Notes under the pieces: generated by a model
Databases searched by the model: none
What the model saw: only the letters and a program-made list of their open reading frames with translations
Told to the model about the DNA's origin: nothing
Program-made: the position numbers and the translations under genes
Shown here: positions 59,185-64,000 of the stretch, in pieces
Numbering within the stretch: the stretch's first letter is position 1
How the letters are laid out: each line of letters begins with the position of its first letter
NCBI GenBank assembly: GCA_004026145.2
Contig: CP034980.1
Coordinates: forward strand, 9,865,377-9,929,376
Direction of reading: 5' to 3'
DNA: 64,000 bases
Source of the DNA: Takifugu bimaculatus
Taxonomy: Eukaryota; Chordata; Actinopteri; Tetraodontiformes; Tetraodontidae

Positions 59185-60680
59185 TTAATTTCCTCTAACG
59201 GGGGTCCTCACTTCAGAGTAGACTGTTTCTTTGTCTTTGAGACGACCTCTGTCTGGTTGAGCTTTGCTCCTGGTGAAGACTGGAGCAGAATAACACATCT
59301 CCTCTTCTGTCTGAGCTGACACAGGGAAAAATCTCATGTTGATCAAAAATCAGTATTTACACGTCTATAACGCTTTTGATTGTTCTGATCCTCACCGGCT
59401 GAGTGTCCTCGCCACTCGCGACTGTTGTGCAACTGAGTACAGCAGCTGTTTTAAAAATAAGAGAAATAAAAGCAGCTGTTTCAGAAGGTATTTTATTGAA
59501 TATATTCTTACTGAATCATAATGGGAAATAATTTTACAATTTTAAAATCCTTAAGAAAAATTAAAAACGTACCCTCGCAACAGCTTGAAGATTTGCCCTT
59601 TAGGATCCAAACCAGGCAGACATTTACAATGACACTTGCAACCAAAGCAGCAGCCAGCAGAACCACCAATATAGTGTTCTCATCTAAGACCCCTGCAGTC
59701 CTGAAGTTGAGGGTTCCAAAGAAAAACTCCCCACATGTGGCCACAGCGCAGGAAAAGGGCCCAGCATCAGAGGAGCCCAGTAACTCTGAGCTGCTGCTCT
59801 CCCATTTCTGTGGAGTGCCACCTCTGACACCACCCTGGCATCCATCCTGGCTGCCTCCGTGTGCAGCAAAGACACTGGGATAAGATGCATCAGGTCCAGA
59901 CTGGAACCAGCACACGTTGCGCTCTGTTCTGCAGGTTGTGTTTTCAGAGTCAGAGAGGACAGAACACTGCAGCGTCACTGAACGCACCGAATCAGACGGA
60001 GGCACTTGGATTACGGCTTTGACATCAGGCTCCGTCCCTGAGAAATTGAAATAGGACAAGAAACATGTTGGGTTTCTGTCAAATCTATCGCTCTGAATCA
60101 CAGACTTTGCTGCTGCAGCCATGTAAATGTTCCCACTGTGGCAGAAATAAAGATATCTTATCTTTACCTCTAACATTTTAAAAGAATATGAACGTAAATT
60201 GTTATTTTACATCATTCTTACCTGGAATTCTGAGAAATATCCCATGAAGAAATGTCATGCTTGTATAAGTAGTTTTAATACAGTAATAAAATCCTGCATC
60301 ATGTGGAGTCACTGACAGAATATGCAACAGAATCGTGCCAGGCCCTTGTTCACAAATAAAATGAGAGGATTTGTTTGGAGCCTTGTAGTCAAAATAATAA
60401 ATGACTCCCACGACATCAGGTGGGCTTCCAGGAACAAATCTGATCCAATAGAACATTGTTGGCTCTCCAGACTGCTCGCGTTCACAAGTCAGAGTCACAT
60501 TTTCTCCAACATCAGCACGTTTCATCTCAAAGTGCTGCTCATCCACCCCACCTAAAGAAAACAGCCAATGCTGTAACATGGGCACTATTCTGTGTTAACG
60601 TTGAATAAAAATGGAATAAAAGAGGACTGTATATACTTACGCACGAGTCGGAGGCTCAGCAGATAAAATATAAACCTCAT
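59185..60680 (-). CDS. NITR-like receptor B4, intact
   Basis: Predicted 336 residues. Exons: leader 60680-60641, V 60551-60222, second domain plus TM 60037-59573, T1 59445-59396, T2 59310-59185. All Ig landmarks are present (NVTLTC, FYWIRF, FYYC, LQC, CAVATCG). T2 is full length with ITSM-like TVYSEV. The T2 acceptor is CAGCTCAG where sisters have CTGCTCAG; the AG itself is kept. The closest sister is B2. Confidence 0.78.
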
Positions 60681-61175
60681 GTTTGGCTAATCCAGCTAGG
60701 GAGACGGTTAGATGGGCTGAAATGTCAAAAATGTCCATCTTATGTATTCGTATCAAATGGGAGGGCGCAGAAACACCATCCTCTGATTGGACTACTGTGA
60801 ACAACAGTGGAAATGTTCAGGTCCGGTTTTCTACAGTTGACATGCAGTAAAACAAAATACAACAGGAAACTGGCAAAAACAGTTATTACCTTGAGTGGAT
60901 TTAATATTTACAGGACGGGTTATTTAGCATGAATTCACCCTTAGAATTTTTTGGCAGTGCAGAAACAACCTGATGAGCAGAGAAATACTCAAGATTATCA
61001 TATAAAAGAGACGCACAAATCAGATCAAAGACAGCAGCTCATTGTCGGTCAAACACTGAGGACACCAGACTTTGGAAGAATCTGTCAATTAGTTTTCTTT
61101 TCTCTTAATATGTAGAAATTCAGCAGTAATCAAACTACTGTGGAAGAACCCCCCACAGACAGCCCCCCACCCCTC
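60681..61175. repeat. Array spacer: B-gene 5' flank
   Basis: No gene. Near-copy of 31649-32141. Confidence 0.5.
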
Positions 61176-61191
61176 ACACACACACACACAC

Positions 61192-61273
<82 letters not shown>
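61176..61273. repeat. (CA)n microsatellite, longest in window
   Basis: Nearly pure CA of about 95 bp at the standard position of the unit. Confidence 0.95.
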
Positions 61274-61275
<2 letters not shown>

Positions 61276-61797
61276 AACAGAACGTTCACAGTCCAGCCCA
61301 GGAAGCCGTGCTCCACATTGAAGCCGAAACGACACAAATGAGGGTTCAAGTTTCATGTTGGCTGATGTTATTGTGAGCTGTGACCTCACAGGCTGCTGAG
61401 AAGGAGCTTTCCTGGATAGAAATGTGTTAATATAATAGATAATAGAACTGGTTGAGGACGTTATTGGAAAATACAAATACAGGTAAATAACATCAAGGTG
61501 AACTTAATTTGTATGTGCACCATTGATTGTTATTCATATTTTACATTTTACTAAACCCCTGTTTTCTCTCATTCATTGGTTTTTGACAAAAATAAGGAAG
61601 TCTTCAGGAGGAGGCGGAGGTGACTCTACGGGGCGATGCAGTTAAGATATGCTTAGATATCACCATAAATGCCCAAATGCATCACTATATTTGTTGCAGC
61701 CAAAGTTTGCAGACACTTAATGTCTATGTACCACATCGACACCGCCTCAGATTTACACGTCATCATTGCAGATTTAACGTGTGTTGATTATTTTTAG
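61274..61797. repeat. Array spacer: P-tail upstream block, deleted form
   Basis: No gene. Shares the ACATCGACA/CCGCCTCAG deletion with 32182-32705. Confidence 0.5.
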
Positions 61798-61914
61798 GAT
61801 GGCGAGTTGAGAGAAGAGAGCTATGTAACGCTGAATTTCCCCTCAAGAAAGAAAAGGCATGCAGCAAAGGGGGAGTTACCCCCAGAGTGCATTTACTCTG
61901 GTGTCAGAGGCTGA
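61798..61914 (+). pseudogene. Orphan P-type terminal tail exon 6
   Basis: An intact 117-nt copy, acceptor TTTTTAG. It is the only orphan tail downstream of P1 on the same strand, so P1 could in principle splice to it. Confidence 0.65.
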
Positions 61915-62559
61915 AAAGACTTTGAATGTGACATTTAGAAATAGAAAGAAATAAGAAAATCATTCAAGAGGTATTTCACCCAGGATGACAAAATGGATGA
62001 GTCTTTGCTGTGGATCTAATGTGTGAGTTGTGACTCTGAATAATCACTCTAGAAACAAAAAACCACAAAAATTGTTGACATGTGGTTATAAATGTGGGCA
62101 GAATGAGCAGAATGGCAAATGTGCACACATCAGGAAATGATGCTAGAATCTAAGTTTCAGTCTGAGGGGAACTAAGTACTGGTTTACTGCAAAATAAATA
62201 AATAAAATACAGTATATATTTACCAAACTCATTATATCCGTTTTCATATAGAATTCTCATTTTATTGTCATTTATTTTTGTTATGAGATGGTATGCCAAA
62301 AAACCCAAACCCCCAAAAAATGACCCATTATTGTAGTTGATTTTGTCCTCAAAGCTCATTAAAGTGGTCGTAAAGCAACTTAAACAGTTTTTTTTGTGTG
62401 TGAATGAACTGAATCAACAACAACACCATTTTAGGGAAACGTCGGGGTGGTCCATTTGTCACTAATCCCCCATTTAAATATTCACCATGTGCTGGTGATG
62501 TGTTAGTTATCAGTGGATACTTCAAGGTACGGCAAAGCAGGCGTTAAACTGAGTTACCT
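61915..62559. repeat. Array spacer R
   Basis: No gene. Same block as 32823-33466. Confidence 0.5.
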
Positions 62560-62732
62560 TGTGGCGGACACATAGGGGTGTATCTCACACCCAGGTGATG
62601 CATGGGGTGATGGACGTGGTTAGTCCTTCATTAGATGCACTGTTCGAAGCGCCATTTAGTATTGTCTGGTGGATGCGGAATAAAGACATTTAAACGATCT
62701 GCTCAGTCTGAGTAGTTCCTCGTCCTGCCACA
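62560..62732 (+). mobile_element. Solo LTR-alpha
   Basis: A 173-bp copy, TGTGGC to GCCACA. Confidence 0.55.
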
Positions 62733-62806
62733 ACGTCACAATAACATCAGCACAGTTTTGCCTTTAGGTACAGTCAACGTTCCCCTGCTGCCCCCGAGAG
62801 GCATGG

Positions 62807-63187
62807 TGTGAGGGTGTAGTTTGTCACCCGCGCTGTTCTTTACTCTTATGTTAAGACTCAGACAAACCACACAAACAACAGGAGTCCTTTCAAGGGAGAG
62901 CTGAGCAGCAGTTCAAGCTTCATCTGTCAACTCTGCTCGTCTGCTGCTCGCTCGCCTCTTTTATTTGGTGAATACAAGATTTATGTCAATCAGGACCTCA
63001 CGATTCCTAGTTTCCTAACTACTTTTCCGATCTTTACGACCTCCTTGTCTGATCGAACAGGGTATCTCTAAGTGCTGGTTATATAAACAGCTCCAGCACT
63101 TAGTTTAAACATTCACACATTCCTTTTCTTAACAATATTCCTTAAACACTCTAAATCTACTCATCATAGCATTTAAATGATTATAGC
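62807..63187. mobile_element. LTR-beta, truncated by deletion
   Basis: The same truncation point (GATTATAGC joined to GATAACGTCGCC) as at 33714-34094, so the two units share one deletion event. Confidence 0.6.
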
Positions 63188-63288
63188 GATAACGTCGCCA
63201 TATTTGTATCTGTGTGTAATTTTATTTGAATTGTCTTAATAAACAATGTGTTTCCTACATTTGCATTAATTTCTTCTAACGGGGTTCC

Positions 63289-64000
63289 TCACTTCAGAGT
63301 AGACTCTTTGTCTTTGAGACGACCTCTGTCTGGTTTAGCTTTGCTCCTGGTGAAGACTGCAGCAGAATAACACATCTCCTCTTCTGTCTGAGCAGACACA
63401 GGGAAAAATCTCATGTTAATCAAAAATCAGTATTTACACGTCTAGAACGCTTTTGATTGTTCTGATCCTCACCGGCTGAGTGTCCTCGTCACTCGCGCCT
63501 GTTGTGCAACTGAGTACGGCAGCTGTTTTAAAAATAAGAGAAATAAAAACAGCAGAGTTAAATGAGCTTTTTGGTGAAAGAAAAGTACACAAGTGAAGTA
63601 AATTTGCCCAAAATGCTTCTCAAGTAACTTTAAGACATTTAAGAGACGTGTTTCTTACCAGTGCAACAGCCACAAAGGTTGTTCTTCTGCTCAGTCCTCA
63701 GGTAAATAAAAAGGACTATGAGACCACCGGACACAGCAGCACCGAGTGTGTATAAAACTGTGGAGATTATATGGCCATCTTTAATTTTCACTGAAATCAT
63801 AAAATTAAAATAATTAGCATATTTATTGCCAATTTGAAATACAGGGAGTAGAATGCAAAAATCAACTTTTACCTTCAATTTCGGGCTCTGAGCAGTTCCC
63901 CCATGTCTGCTCACATTTTCCTACGGAACAACACAAATCTCCAGAAGAGCAGATGTTACTGAAGACGCTGTTTCTGGATCTGTTTAAGTTGTTTTCATCC
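63289..64000 (-). CDS. NITR-like receptor A7, 3' part only
   Basis: Exons in the window: second domain from the edge to 63873 (partial), TM 63790-63659, T1 63522-63473, T2 63387-63289. The leader and V exons lie beyond 64000. T2 has the 4-nt deletion plus a substitution and ends ESTLK. T3 is deleted as in A5. Confidence 0.65.

Overview
The window looks like teleost fish genomic DNA. It has split genes with consensus GT-AG introns, and its interspersed repeats are of kinds common in fish: a Penelope-like retroelement, an L2-type LINE 3' end, hAT-type non-autonomous transposons, solo LTRs and long (CA)n tracts. The species cannot be told from the sequence. Most of the window is a tandem array of genes that I read as novel immune-type receptors (NITR-like): leader, V-type Ig domain, second Ig domain, one transmembrane helix and a cytoplasmic tail with tyrosine motifs. 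Gene names below (A1-A7, B1-B4, C1-C3, P1) are my own labels. Exon boundaries were worked out by hand from splice consensus and reading phase.

Layout. 1-41.8 kb: array part 1, with receptor genes on the minus strand in the order A1 (partial), C1, B1, A2, A3, C2, A4, C3, B2, A5, B3. Each repeat unit also carries an orphan plus-strand tail exon. 41.8-47.8 kb: a broken integrin alpha gene of the laminin-binding (alpha-3/6/7) group, minus strand. 47.8-51.8 kb: non-repeated DNA with microsatellites. 51.8-55.1 kb: P1, the only complete plus-strand receptor. 55.1-64 kb: array part 2, with A6, B4 and A7 (partial).

Modular build. A-type genes have separate second-domain and transmembrane exons. B-type genes have these fused in one 465-nt exon. 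Both run into the same 3' cassette: a 50-nt exon T1, then exon T2 (ITSM-like TVYSEV). In several units a second terminal exon T3 (ITIM, SIYSDV or SIYSGV) follows in the same phase, so T2 and T3 look like alternative ends. The cassette is altered again and again. A 4-nt deletion removes the ITSM in five of eight T2 copies. One deletion removes T1 and T2 from A4 and A6. Another removes T3 from A5 and A7. A3 has lost a splice donor in a way that keeps the former intron open. P1 ends in a further tail exon, and its duplicates lie as six orphans convergent with the minus-strand genes. The locus therefore reads as a family in which ectodomains and signalling tails are recombined and tails are switched off independently.

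Mobile elements mark the history. A Penelope-like element sits between T2 and T3 of B1 with a 12-bp target duplication. Two solo LTRs (alpha, beta) predate most of the duplications. A third solo LTR and an L2 fragment are specific to one unit each.
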